Positions 1 through 5,048 of a stretch of DNA of 10,690 nucleotides are shown here, in pieces. The number at the start of each line of letters is the position of its first letter. The stretch's first letter is position 1. Origin of the DNA: Desulfuromonadaceae bacterium (GTDB lineage: Bacteria; Desulfobacterota; Desulfuromonadia; Desulfuromonadales; Geopsychrobacteraceae); contig WTCI01000115.1 of assembly GCA_013138655.1 (NCBI GenBank), positions 1 to 10,690 on the forward strand. The letters are read 5' to 3'. Position numbers and translations under genes: made by a program. The notes beneath the pieces were generated by a model. The model was not told the origin of the DNA. It worked only from the letters and a program-made list of their open reading frames with translations, and searched no databases.

Positions 1-104
1 TGGCGAAGGGCTTTTACTGTATTTTCAGGTAAAACCTCATACAAACGATCTGCTTCTATTTCAATCTGTTCTAAAATCTTCCGATAACGTTCTGAAATCG
101 TCAT
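1..104 (-). CDS. Unrecognised gene, 5' part only (runs off the left edge)
   Basis: An open frame reads leftward from an ATG at 104-102 and gives 34 codons before the window ends. The start is supported by a purine-rich ribosome binding site (AAGGG, about 113-117) at suitable spacing, and by a candidate promoter at 152-180 on the same strand. The visible N-terminus begins MTISERYRKILEQIEIEADR and looks wholly alpha-helical and charged, with alternating Glu/Arg/Lys and Leu/Ile. No signal peptide, membrane segment or catalytic motif is seen. I do not recognise the family. Codons such as TTA, AGA, ATA and CGT make it more AT-rich than the thi and clp genes nearby, though 34 codons are too few to argue for transfer. 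It is divergent from the thiamine operon, so shared function is not implied. Confidence 0.55.
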   Translation of the reverse strand, partial: MTISERYRKILEQIEIEADRLYEVLPENTVKALR

Positions 105-134
105 TTTCCATCCCTTCAATCAGTTGACCAGCTT

Positions 135-147
135 CCCCGCAACGGGG
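135..147. repeat. Short perfect hairpin in the divergent intergenic region
   Basis: CCCCG (135-139) and CGGGG (143-147) form a perfect 5-bp GC stem around a 3-base loop. No T-tract follows on either strand, so it is not an intrinsic terminator. It lies in the untranslated leader of the leftward gene, about 30 bases before its start codon, and could be an mRNA 5' structure or an operator half-site. Single copy in the window. Confidence 0.4.
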
Positions 148-151
148 ATGC

Positions 152-180
152 ATACTAAGCAAAGTCAACAAAAAGATCAA
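152..180 (-). promoter_or_regulatory. Candidate sigma-70-type promoter for the leftward partial gene
   Basis: On the minus strand TTGATC (180-175, four of six matches to the -35 consensus) is followed after 17 bases by TAGTAT (157-152, four of six to the -10). Predicted initiation is near 145, at the edge of the hairpin at 135-147, so the leader would begin with that hairpin. Seen by motif only; inference. Confidence 0.35.
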
Positions 181-211
181 TCTCGCAACGCTGAAATAGA
201 GTGCAAAGATA

Positions 212-241
212 TTGACTTTGAGACAACCGAGCTGCTAACCT
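212..241 (+). promoter_or_regulatory. Candidate promoter of the thiamine operon
   Basis: TTGACT (212-217, five of six to the -35) is followed after 18 bases by TAACCT (236-241). The latter keeps only the three most conserved -10 bases (first T, second A, last T). Initiation would fall near 248, just ahead of the TPP aptamer, which is where a riboswitch transcript should begin. The -10 is weak, so this is a positional inference. Confidence 0.35.
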
Positions 242-256
242 CAACCTAAATTGCTC

Positions 257-347
257 TTGGCCCTAGGGGAGTCTTCGTTACTGAGAGTTCTGCTTGACTG
301 TAGAACGACCCTTTGAACCTGATCCGGATGATACCGGCGTAGGAAAG
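257..347 (+). promoter_or_regulatory. TPP riboswitch aptamer (THI box)
   Basis: The conserved THI-box elements appear in order. GGGGA is at 266-270 with its partner ACCC near 308-311. CTGAGA lies at 281-286, then a local stem GTTCT (287-291)/AGAAC (302-306). Next is the block GAACCTGAT (315-323), then the P4/P5 stem CCGG (324-327)/CCGG (334-337), and finally CGTAGG (338-343), where the closing P1 strand TAGG (340-343) pairs with CCTA (262-265). The usual GTAGGGAAG end reads GTAGGAAAG. Binding of thiamine pyrophosphate would lower expression of the thi genes downstream. The terminator at 380-401 indicates control at transcription elongation. Exact outer limits of P1 are approximate. Confidence 0.93.
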
Positions 348-359
348 TGGCTGTCGATG

Positions 360-378
360 ACCAGCGTGAAATGCTGGT
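360..378 (+). promoter_or_regulatory. Hairpin between TPP aptamer and terminator
   Basis: ACCAGC (360-365) and GCTGGT (373-378) form a 6-bp stem with a 7-base loop. CAGC at 362-365 could instead pair with GCTG at 350-353, just after the aptamer. The segment therefore has two exclusive pairings, as expected in an expression platform. Which state is the antiterminator cannot be settled by eye. Confidence 0.45.
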
Positions 379-379
379 G

Positions 380-401
380 GCCGCCTATGGGCGGCTTTTT
401 T
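380..401 (+). terminator. Intrinsic terminator of the TPP riboswitch
   Basis: GCCGCC (380-385) pairs with GGCGGC (390-395) around loop TATG and is followed by six T (396-401). This is a textbook Rho-independent terminator in the leader, 16 bases before the thiF start codon. It fits a TPP-on, transcription-off switch. Confidence 0.9.
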
Positions 402-417
402 CGTATGCGCTCTATTC

Positions 418-1224
418 ATGCTGATATATTTTAACGAACAACTGATACATGTAGCACCGGAACTTCGCCTGTTTGCACTGCGTGAGCAAAAAAAACCGCA
501 TGCCGACCTGCTGATTATCAACGGCTACCCGGTCTCTGAGGATCAAGCCCTCAAAGAAAATGACCGGGTCGTCCTGATTCAACGCGGTGAACAACCCACG
601 GCTGCAGAGCTGGAACAGCTGATGATGGCACGCCATACCCCGGGTGTGCATGAAAAAATAAAAAACCGCTGCGTGGGGATTGCCGGCGCCGGCGGCCTCG
701 GTTCAACCATCGCAACTGCTCTGACACGGGTCGGTGTCGGTCACTTGATCATCGTCGATTTTGACCTTGTAGAGCCTTCCAACCTGAACAGGCAGCAGTA
801 TTTCAGCGACCAGATTGGCTTACCGAAAGTCAAGGCGCTACAAGAAAACCTGCGGCGGATCAATCCGGGAATCAAGGTTACGGCGATACAACAACGAATC
901 ATCGCGGAAAATCTGTCAAACCTGTTCGGCCAGGTTGATGTCATGGTTGAAGCCTTGGACGCAGCAGAACAAAAAGCCATGCTGACGAGCAACTTCCTGC
1001 AAAAATTTCCAGAAACGCCGCTGGTCGCTGCGTCAGGAATGGCAGGCTTTGAAGCATCAAACAGCATCCGCACCCGTAAAGTTGCCGAGGGTTTTTACCT
1101 CTGCGGTGACGGCACCACCGCAGCCGAACCTGGCCGTGGCCTGATGGCGCCACGGGTCGGTATCGCCGCTCACCACCAGGCCAATGCCGTCTTGCGCTTA
1201 CTGCTGGGTGAAAAGCCTGAATAG
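418..1224 (+). CDS. thiF: ThiF-type adenylyltransferase with N-terminal ThiS-like domain
   Basis: An E1-like enzyme expected to adenylate the C-terminal glycine of ThiS using ATP, so that sulfur can be loaded for thiazole synthesis. Residues 1-60 look like a ThiS-like beta-grasp domain (begins MLIYFNEQ; compare ThiS MRLKINGQ). Residues about 75-265 form the Rossmann ThiF/MoeB domain: nucleotide loop GAGGLGS (90-96), acidic strand end VDFD (113-116), NRQQY (124-128). At 268 aa it is close to the short ThiF subfamily. It lacks the CxxC zinc pairs of E. coli ThiF/MoeB, and the only cysteines are C85 and C229. The fused domain has no Gly-Gly tail, so it cannot itself carry sulfur. The ATG at 418 has no convincing Shine-Dalgarno sequence; it was chosen because the beta-grasp domain starts right at it. 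thiS follows after 17 bases. Confidence 0.9.
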   Translation: MLIYFNEQLIHVAPELRLFALREQKKPHADLLIINGYPVSEDQALKENDRVVLIQRGEQPTAAELEQLMMARHTPGVHEKIKNRCVGIAGAGGLGSTIATALTRVGVGHLIIVDFDLVEPSNLNRQQYFSDQIGLPKVKALQENLRRINPGIKVTAIQQRIIAENLSNLFGQVDVMVEALDAAEQKAMLTSNFLQKFPETPLVAASGMAGFEASNSIRTRKVAEGFYLCGDGTTAAEPGRGLMAPRVGIAAHHQANAVLRLLLGEKPE

Positions 1225-1241
1225 CATCTTGAGGTCAGAAC

Positions 1242-1442
1242 ATGCGATTGAAGATAAATGGCCAACTCCAAAACTTTGCCCAAGAGCTGACAATCAGCCA
1301 ATTGCTTGAGCAATTGCAACTGGTTCCGAAGCAGATCGTGGTCGAACTGAACCGGGAAATACTGACCGCGGACCGCCATACAACAACCCGGCTGAATGAC
1401 GGCGATACCCTCGAATTGATCCAGTTCGTCGGGGGCGGCTGA
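1242..1442 (+). CDS. thiS: Sulfur carrier protein ThiS
   Basis: A 66-residue ubiquitin-like sulfur carrier. It is adenylated by ThiF and then thiocarboxylated at its C-terminal glycine, and it hands sulfur to ThiG. The sequence shows the beta-grasp start MRLKINGQ, a helix LTISQLLEQL (16-25), the VELN strand (34-37), LNDGDTLELI (51-60) and the terminal FVGGG. It ends in three glycines where a final Gly-Gly is required, so the tail is intact. Length is normal for ThiS (about 65 aa). The ribosome binding site GAGGT (1231-1235) lies 6 bases before the ATG. It sits between thiF and thiG, its two partners, in the same riboswitch-controlled operon. Confidence 0.95.
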   Translation: MRLKINGQLQNFAQELTISQLLEQLQLVPKQIVVELNREILTADRHTTTRLNDGDTLELIQFVGGG

Positions 1443-1478
1443 AACTGACAAATCAACTCATTGACAGGATAAACATTT

Positions 1479-2255
1479 ATGGACCCATTGATAATTGCCG
1501 GCCGCACTTTTCATTCACGACTGATGGTCGGAACGGGAAAATTTGCCTCCAACCAAGCGATGGTCGCTGCCATGGAACATTCCGGTAGTGAAATCGTCAC
1601 CGTCGCACTACGCCGAGTCGATATTGACAATCCAAAGGATTCCCTGCTCTCCCATATCGATCCAGAGCGCTACCTGTTGCTGCCGAACACCAGTGGTGCG
1701 CGAGACGCTGATGAGGCGATCCGCCTGGCCCGGCTGGCCCGTGCCGCAGGTTGCGAACCCTGGATCAAGCTGGAGGTCACTCCCGACCCTTACTACCTGT
1801 TACCCGACCCGATTGAAACCCTCAAGGCCGCTGAGATCCTTGTCAAAGAAGGATTTGTCGTCCTGCCTTACATGCCCGCAGATCCGGTTCTGGCAAAACG
1901 TCTGCAGGAAGTCGGCACGGCCACGGTGATGCCGCTCGGAGCGCCAATCGGCACGAATCGTGGCCTGCGCACCCGTGATCATATTGCCATCATCATCGAG
2001 CAGGCGAGCGTTCCGGTGGTCGTCGATGCCGGGCTCGGTGCCCCATCCCACGCTGCCGAAGCGATGGAAATGGGTGCCGATGCAGTGTTGGTCAATACCG
2101 CCCTGGCAGATACTCCCGATCCAGCCGCCATGGGGCGCGCCTTCCGCAAAGGGGTTGAAGCGGGACGCGAAGCTTACCTGGCCGGGCTCGGCCCGCAACG
2201 ACAAAAGGCAGAAGCCTCCAGTCCCTTGACCGGCTTTTTAAGGAATGACAGATGA
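1479..2255 (+). CDS. thiG: Thiazole synthase ThiG
   Basis: Cytoplasmic (beta/alpha)8-barrel enzyme. It condenses 1-deoxy-D-xylulose 5-phosphate, dehydroglycine (from ThiH) and ThiS thiocarboxylate to form the thiazole phosphate of thiamine. The 258 aa match the family length. Recognisable blocks are LMVGTGKF (15-22), TVALRRVD (41-48), [13 protein letters not shown] (68-80), the Schiff-base lysine K97 in [47 protein letters not shown] and VLVNTALA. All catalytic and phosphate-binding segments look intact. The ribosome binding site AGGAT (1466-1470) is 8 bases before the ATG. The stop codon overlaps the thiH start by ATGA, implying translational coupling with its partner ThiH. Confidence 0.97.
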   Translation: MDPLIIAGRTFHSRLMVGTGKFASNQAMVAAMEHSGSEIVTVALRRVDIDNPKDSLLSHIDPERYLLLPNTSGARDADEAIRLARLARAAGCEPWIKLEVTPDPYYLLPDPIETLKAAEILVKEGFVVLPYMPADPVLAKRLQEVGTATVMPLGAPIGTNRGLRTRDHIAIIIEQASVPVVVDAGLGAPSHAAEAMEMGADAVLVNTALADTPDPAAMGRAFRKGVEAGREAYLAGLGPQRQKAEASSPLTGFLRNDR

Positions 2256-3376
2256 GTTTTCAACAGCAACTAGATCTTTATCCCCAAAATGAGATTCGTC
2301 AACTGATCGACACTGCAACACCGCAACGGATCGATCAAGCACTCCAGCGACAACGACTCAGCGTTGAAGACTTTGCCTGTCTGCTCTCACCGCAACTGAG
2401 CGACGATCAGTTGGAATTGATGGCCAGCCAGGCCCATCAAATCACCAGCCAGCGTTTTGGACGCATTATCCTGCTTTACGCCCCACTCTACCTGTCGAAC
2501 GAATGCCACAACGGCTGCAAATACTGCGGATTCAATGCTGACAATCATCTACCGCGCAAAACTCTCTCTCTGACAGAAGTTGAACGGGAGGCCCGGATAC
2601 TGCACGCTAACGGCTTCCGCCACATGCTTTTACTGACCGGCGAAGCTCCGGAGTCCGCCGGAATTGATTACCTGGAAAAGGCCGTGAAAACAGTCAAAAC
2701 ACATTGCGGCTCAGTATCGATTGAAGTCTTTCCGATGGATACAGATGGCTACCGGAGAATGGTTGCAGCCGGAGTTGATGGCCTCACCGTCTACCAGGAA
2801 ACATACGACGCTGATCTTTATAAAAAACTTCACCCTTACGGGCCGAAAAGTGATTACAATTATCGTCTGGAAACTCCTGAGCGGGCGGGCGAAGCCGGCT
2901 TTCGACGGATTGGTATCGGCTCCCTGCTTGGCTTGGGGGATTGTCTGACAGATGTCTTCTCCACAGGGCTGCACGCTCTTTATCTGGCAAGGCGCTTTTG
3001 GCGGACCCAGGTGACTATTTCCTTCCCACGACTGTGTGCGGCTGAAGGAGGATTTCAACCGAACAGCATCGTATCAGACCGGCAACTGACTCAGTTCATC
3101 TGTGCCTTGCGGCTGCTGATCCCTGACGCCGGGCTGCTGCTGTCAACCCGCGAAAGTACCGCCTTACGCGACAACCTGCTCCCTTTGGGGATCACGCAAA
3201 TGAGTGCCGGTTCCTGTACTGCTCCGGGCGGTTATGGAGACGACATTCAGGATGCAGAACAGTTTACCATCAACGATGACCGCTCCCCGGCTGAAATCGT
3301 CAAATTGCTGCACTCGCGTGGTTATGAAGCGGTCTGGAAAGACTGGGACACTGCTTTTCTCAACAAAGCCAGCTGA
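2252..3376 (+). CDS. thiH: Tyrosine lyase ThiH (radical SAM)
   Basis: A radical S-adenosylmethionine enzyme that cleaves tyrosine to dehydroglycine and p-cresol; dehydroglycine is the glycine-derived substrate of ThiG. The [4Fe-4S] motif CxxxCxxC is C85, C89, C92 in [13 protein letters not shown]. Other family blocks are [20 protein letters not shown] [16 protein letters not shown] (the substrate-side region), [17 protein letters not shown] and [11 protein letters not shown]. At 374 aa it matches E. coli ThiH (377). The ribosome binding site AAGGA (2240-2244) is 7 bases before the ATG, inside thiG, which it overlaps by four bases. Use of ThiH rather than the oxygen-dependent glycine oxidase ThiO suits an anaerobe. 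Confidence 0.97.
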   Translation: MSFQQQLDLYPQNEIRQLIDTATPQRIDQALQRQRLSVEDFACLLSPQLSDDQLELMASQAHQITSQRFGRIILLYAPLYLSNECHNGCKYCGFNADNHLPRKTLSLTEVEREARILHANGFRHMLLLTGEAPESAGIDYLEKAVKTVKTHCGSVSIEVFPMDTDGYRRMVAAGVDGLTVYQETYDADLYKKLHPYGPKSDYNYRLETPERAGEAGFRRIGIGSLLGLGDCLTDVFSTGLHALYLARRFWRTQVTISFPRLCAAEGGFQPNSIVSDRQLTQFICALRLLIPDAGLLLSTRESTALRDNLLPLGITQMSAGSCTAPGGYGDDIQDAEQFTINDDRSPAEIVKLLHSRGYEAVWKDWDTAFLNKAS

Positions 3377-3388
3377 AGCGAAGACAAA

Positions 3389-4018
3389 ATGTCAACCCCG
3401 CTGCCCTCTCTCTATCTGATCACCGACCGACAGCTGCTGCCTACCGGTCGCCAGTTGCTTGAGGTGCTTGAGGAACTCTTAAATGCCGGGGTAACAATGA
3501 TTCAGTTAAGGGAGAAAGACCTCACCGCTGCAGAGCTCTTCCCTTTAGCCAGGGATCTACGTGATCTGACTCGCAGACATGCTTGTCTCCTGCTGATCAA
3601 CGATCGTATCGATTTAGCTCTTGCCATTGACGCAGACGGTGTCCACCTTGGCGGGCACTCCCTGCCAGTTGCCATCGCCCGCAACCTGCTCGGCCCGGAA
3701 AAGCTCATTGGAGTTTCCACCCATTCCCCAGCAGAGGTTCCTGCCGCAGCCGAACAGGGGGCCGATTTCGTCACTTTCGGCCCGGTTTATAACACCCCTT
3801 CGAAAGCTGCTTATGGACAGCCGGTCGGTCTGAGTAACCTTAAACAGGCCTGTCATATCGGTTCAATCCCGGTCTACGCCCTCGGTGGTGTCAAAGCAGA
3901 GAATACAACCAAAATCCTCGACTGCGGTGCGTTTGGCGTCGCCATGATCTCAGCATTGATCGCGGCGAAATCGCCCACCAAGGCCTGCCAAAAGTTCCTC
4001 CAATTACTGGACAAATAG
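3389..4018 (+). CDS. thiE: ThiE/TenI-family protein, probably thiamine-phosphate synthase
   Basis: A 209-aa (beta/alpha)8 protein of the ThiE/TenI family. ThiE couples hydroxymethylpyrimidine diphosphate to thiazole phosphate to make thiamine phosphate; TenI aromatises the ThiG product. Seen are QLREKD (39-44), NDR (71-73), DGVHLG (83-88), GVSTHS (108-113), FGPVYNTPSK (130-139) with the lysine present, and ALGGV (164-168). The motif that normally reads GQxD, whose Asp is a metal ligand in ThiE, is GGHS here (88-91), a TenI-like trait. Placement as last gene of the thi operon, 12 bases after thiH, fits either role. The ribosome binding site is weak (GAAG runs at 3374-3382). Family membership is sure; ThiE versus TenI is not. 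Confidence 0.85.
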   Translation: MSTPLPSLYLITDRQLLPTGRQLLEVLEELLNAGVTMIQLREKDLTAAELFPLARDLRDLTRRHACLLLINDRIDLALAIDADGVHLGGHSLPVAIARNLLGPEKLIGVSTHSPAEVPAAAEQGADFVTFGPVYNTPSKAAYGQPVGLSNLKQACHIGSIPVYALGGVKAENTTKILDCGAFGVAMISALIAAKSPTKACQKFLQLLDK

Positions 4019-4040
4019 CCTGCAATCTTTCAGGTTATTT
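4016..4040 (+). terminator. Weak hairpin at the end of the thi operon
   Basis: CCTG (4019-4022) pairs with CAGG (4031-4034) around an 8-base loop, followed by TTATTT (4035-4040). The stem can extend by two weak pairs into the thiE stop codon. At best a poor intrinsic terminator; the strong one at 4238-4283 probably does the work. Confidence 0.3.
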
Positions 4041-4051
4041 AAACTTCAACC

Positions 4052-4177
4052 CTATTTCATGGCCGTTGCCTCGGCTTCTTCACCCTGTTTGATAACGCCG
4101 GCCAGCCATCAGTCGAATGTACCTGTCATCGGTACCGGGGGCATGTTTTTGTTGTCTACCTGAAGGCTGACACACCG
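4052..4177 (-). pseudogene. Possible decayed 3' end of a protein gene, in-frame TGA
   Basis: In the otherwise gene-free 4019-4237 stretch, one minus-strand frame looks coding. After a TAA (4180-4178) it reads 22 codons including MPPVPMTGTFD, then TGA (4111-4109), then WLAGVIKQGEEAEATAMK and a TAG stop (4054-4052). The last part has an amphipathic, Glu/Ala-rich composition and mostly G/C third positions, like a genuine protein C-terminus. There is no good start or ribosome binding site, and the TAA blocks the frame upstream. I read it as the relic of a gene eroded after the tRNA cluster. A chance open frame is also possible. No family recognised; no clear bacterial SECIS hairpin follows the TGA. 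Confidence 0.25.
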
Positions 4178-4237
4178 TTAAACCAGCAGATCATTCCATG
4201 CTGACGACAATGACTGATCTATCGTGACTGTGACAAC

Positions 4238-4283
4238 AAAAAGAAAAGCGGCAATCGCTTGTGCGATTGCCGCTTTTCTTTTT
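4238..4283. terminator. Bidirectional intrinsic terminator between convergent operons
   Basis: Two perfectly complementary 21-base arms (4238-4258 and 4263-4283) enclose the loop TTGT. The core is the GC-rich GCGGCAATCGC, flanked by A-rich and T-rich ends, so both strands end in a broken U-tract. It lies 6 bases after the CCA end of the last tRNA and also faces the thi operon, so it should stop transcription from both sides. Confidence 0.93.
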
Positions 4284-4288
4284 GACTA

Positions 4289-4365
4289 TGGCGGGGCTGA
4301 CGGGACTTGAACCCGCGACCTCCGGCGTGACAGGCCGGCGTTGTAACCAACTCTACTACAGCCCC
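4289..4365 (-). tRNA. tRNA-Asp (GTC), second copy in transcription order
   Basis: The minus strand starts GGGGCTGTAGTAGAGT and folds as a 77-base cloverleaf. Acceptor GGGGCTG pairs with CAGCCCC, with discriminator G and an encoded CCA (4291-4289). The anticodon arm is CCGGCCT-GTC-ACGCCGG with anticodon GTC at 4331-4329, read as aspartate. The T arm contains GGTTCAAGTCC. It differs from the other Asp copy only at nucleotide 16 (T here) in the D loop. It is last of three closely packed tRNA genes, 6 bases from tRNA-Val, and is followed at once by the terminator. Confidence 0.97.
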
Positions 4366-4371
4366 TGAACT

Positions 4372-4447
4372 TGGTGGGCGAAGAGGGGCTCGAACCCCCG
4401 ACATCCTGCTTGTAAGGCAGGCGCTCTCCCAGCTGAGCTATTCGCCC
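4372..4447 (-). tRNA. tRNA-Val (TAC)
   Basis: The minus strand starts GGGCGAATAGCTCAGCTGGG and forms a 76-base cloverleaf. Acceptor GGGCGAA pairs with TTCGCCC, discriminator A, CCA encoded (4374-4372). The anticodon loop CTTACAA carries TAC at 4414-4412, read as valine. The T arm GGGGGTTCGAGCCCC is strong. It sits between two tRNA-Asp genes with spacers of 12 and 6 bases, so the three are almost certainly one transcript. Confidence 0.97.
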
Positions 4448-4459
4448 TGATGTTTTAAA

Positions 4460-4536
4460 TGGCGGGGCTGACGGGACTTGAACCCGCGACCTCCGGCGTG
4501 ACAGGCCGGCGTTGTAACCAGCTCTACTACAGCCCC
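4460..4536 (-). tRNA. tRNA-Asp (GTC), first copy in transcription order
   Basis: A 77-base cloverleaf identical to the copy at 4289-4365 except nucleotide 16 (C here). Acceptor GGGGCTG/CAGCCCC, anticodon GTC and encoded CCA (4462-4460) are intact. It is the promoter-proximal gene of the Asp-Val-Asp cluster, 98 bases after the HU gene stop. Confidence 0.97.
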
Positions 4537-4634
4537 GCAGTTAGAAATAGGAAGCCAACAAATGCCCGGTTGGGATTGGAGATGGGCAACGTATGCCTCC
4601 TACTTCCGATTAATTTAACAGAAAGTGCTGTTGC
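4537..4634 (-). other. Structured spacer between HU gene and tRNA cluster
   Basis: On the minus strand, a stem of GTAGGAGGC with GCTTCCTAT (9 pairs, two of them G-U) encloses a smaller stem TGCCC/GGGCA. No T-tract follows, so it is not an intrinsic terminator. No convincing promoter for the tRNAs is seen, so the HU transcript may continue into them and be cut apart by processing. Inference. Confidence 0.35.
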
Positions 4635-4907
4635 TTAGTTGACTGCGTCCTTCAGAGCTTTACCAGCCTTGAATTTCGGAACCTTTGCGGCAGCGATTTG
4701 AATCTTTTCACCAGTCTGAGGATTCTGACCCGTACGAGCGGCACGGTCACCAACACTGAAAGTTCCAAAACCTACCAATGCAACTTTTTCACTAGCCTTC
4801 AAAGCATCAGTCACAGCCGCAGTAAAAGCCTTCAGTGCTCCCTCGGCATCAGTCTTACTCAACCCCGCCTTTTCTGCCATCGCATTGACCAGTTCAGCTT
4901 TAGTCAC
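4635..4907 (-). CDS. hup: HU family DNA-binding protein
   Basis: A 90-aa histone-like nucleoid protein that bends and compacts DNA as a dimer. Helical N-terminal dimer half ([20 protein letters not shown]) is followed by the signature GFGTF (46-50) and the DNA-binding beta arm. The arm carries R58 and N62-P63 in [11 protein letters not shown]63 is the DNA-intercalating proline. The C-terminus is the usual [16 protein letters not shown]. Length is exactly typical. The start is GTG at 4907-4905, set by a strong GGAGG (4918-4914) six bases ahead and by the family N-terminus MTKAEL. It has its own promoter and lies between lon and the tRNA cluster. HU versus IHF subunit: composition and sequence favour HU. 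Confidence 0.96.
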   Translation of the reverse strand: MTKAELVNAMAEKAGLSKTDAEGALKAFTAAVTDALKASEKVALVGFGTFSVGDRAARTGQNPQTGEKIQIAAAKVPKFKAGKALKDAVN

Positions 4908-4961
4908 AGCACACCTCCGTAGTAGTTAAAGTAAATTTATGACCTCGTAAAAACGGCCTAA

Positions 4962-4991
4962 GATATATCAGCTTTGCAAAAATACTGTCAA
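4962..4991 (-). promoter_or_regulatory. Strong promoter of the HU gene
   Basis: A perfect -35 box TTGACA (4991-4986) is followed after 18 bases by TATATC (4967-4962); reading ATATAT with a 17-base gap is equivalent. Initiation is expected near 4955, giving a leader of about 48 bases ending in GGAGG. This is the best promoter in the window and fits an abundant protein. Confidence 0.8.
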
Positions 4992-5048
4992 GCTCTTTTT
5001 CCCCATTTATTGCGGGTTCAGGCGGTTTACAGCGGCTACAAAAGCTCA

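Noticed and set aside
131..154. CTTCCCCGCAACGGGGATG resembles the core of a type I-E CRISPR repeat
   Set aside because: It occurs once, the loop is shorter than in type I-E repeats, and there is no second copy, spacer periodicity or cas gene in the window.
246..651. Two overlapping minus-strand open frames across the riboswitch and the start of thiF
   Set aside because: They run antisense through the conserved TPP aptamer and terminator and have no ribosome binding site or protein motif.
4109..4111. TGA as a selenocysteine codon in the 4052-4177 remnant
   Set aside because: No start codon with a ribosome binding site, an upstream in-frame TAA, and no obvious SECIS stem-loop just after the TGA; kept only as a possible pseudogene.
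4059..4163. Plus-strand 35-codon open frame starting ATG GCC GTT between thiE and the terminator
   Set aside because: No ribosome binding site, no recognisable protein features, and it lies antisense to the more coding-like minus-strand frame.
4289..4536. The twin 77-base tRNA-Asp copies as attachment-site repeats flanking an integrated element
   Set aside because: They are full functional tRNA genes in the same orientation with only tRNA-Val between them, and there is no integrase.
4992..5048. AGCTTTT / AAAAAGAGCT complementarity after lon as a lon terminator
   Set aside because: The pairing needs a bulge, spans a long loop, and no T-tract follows on the minus strand.
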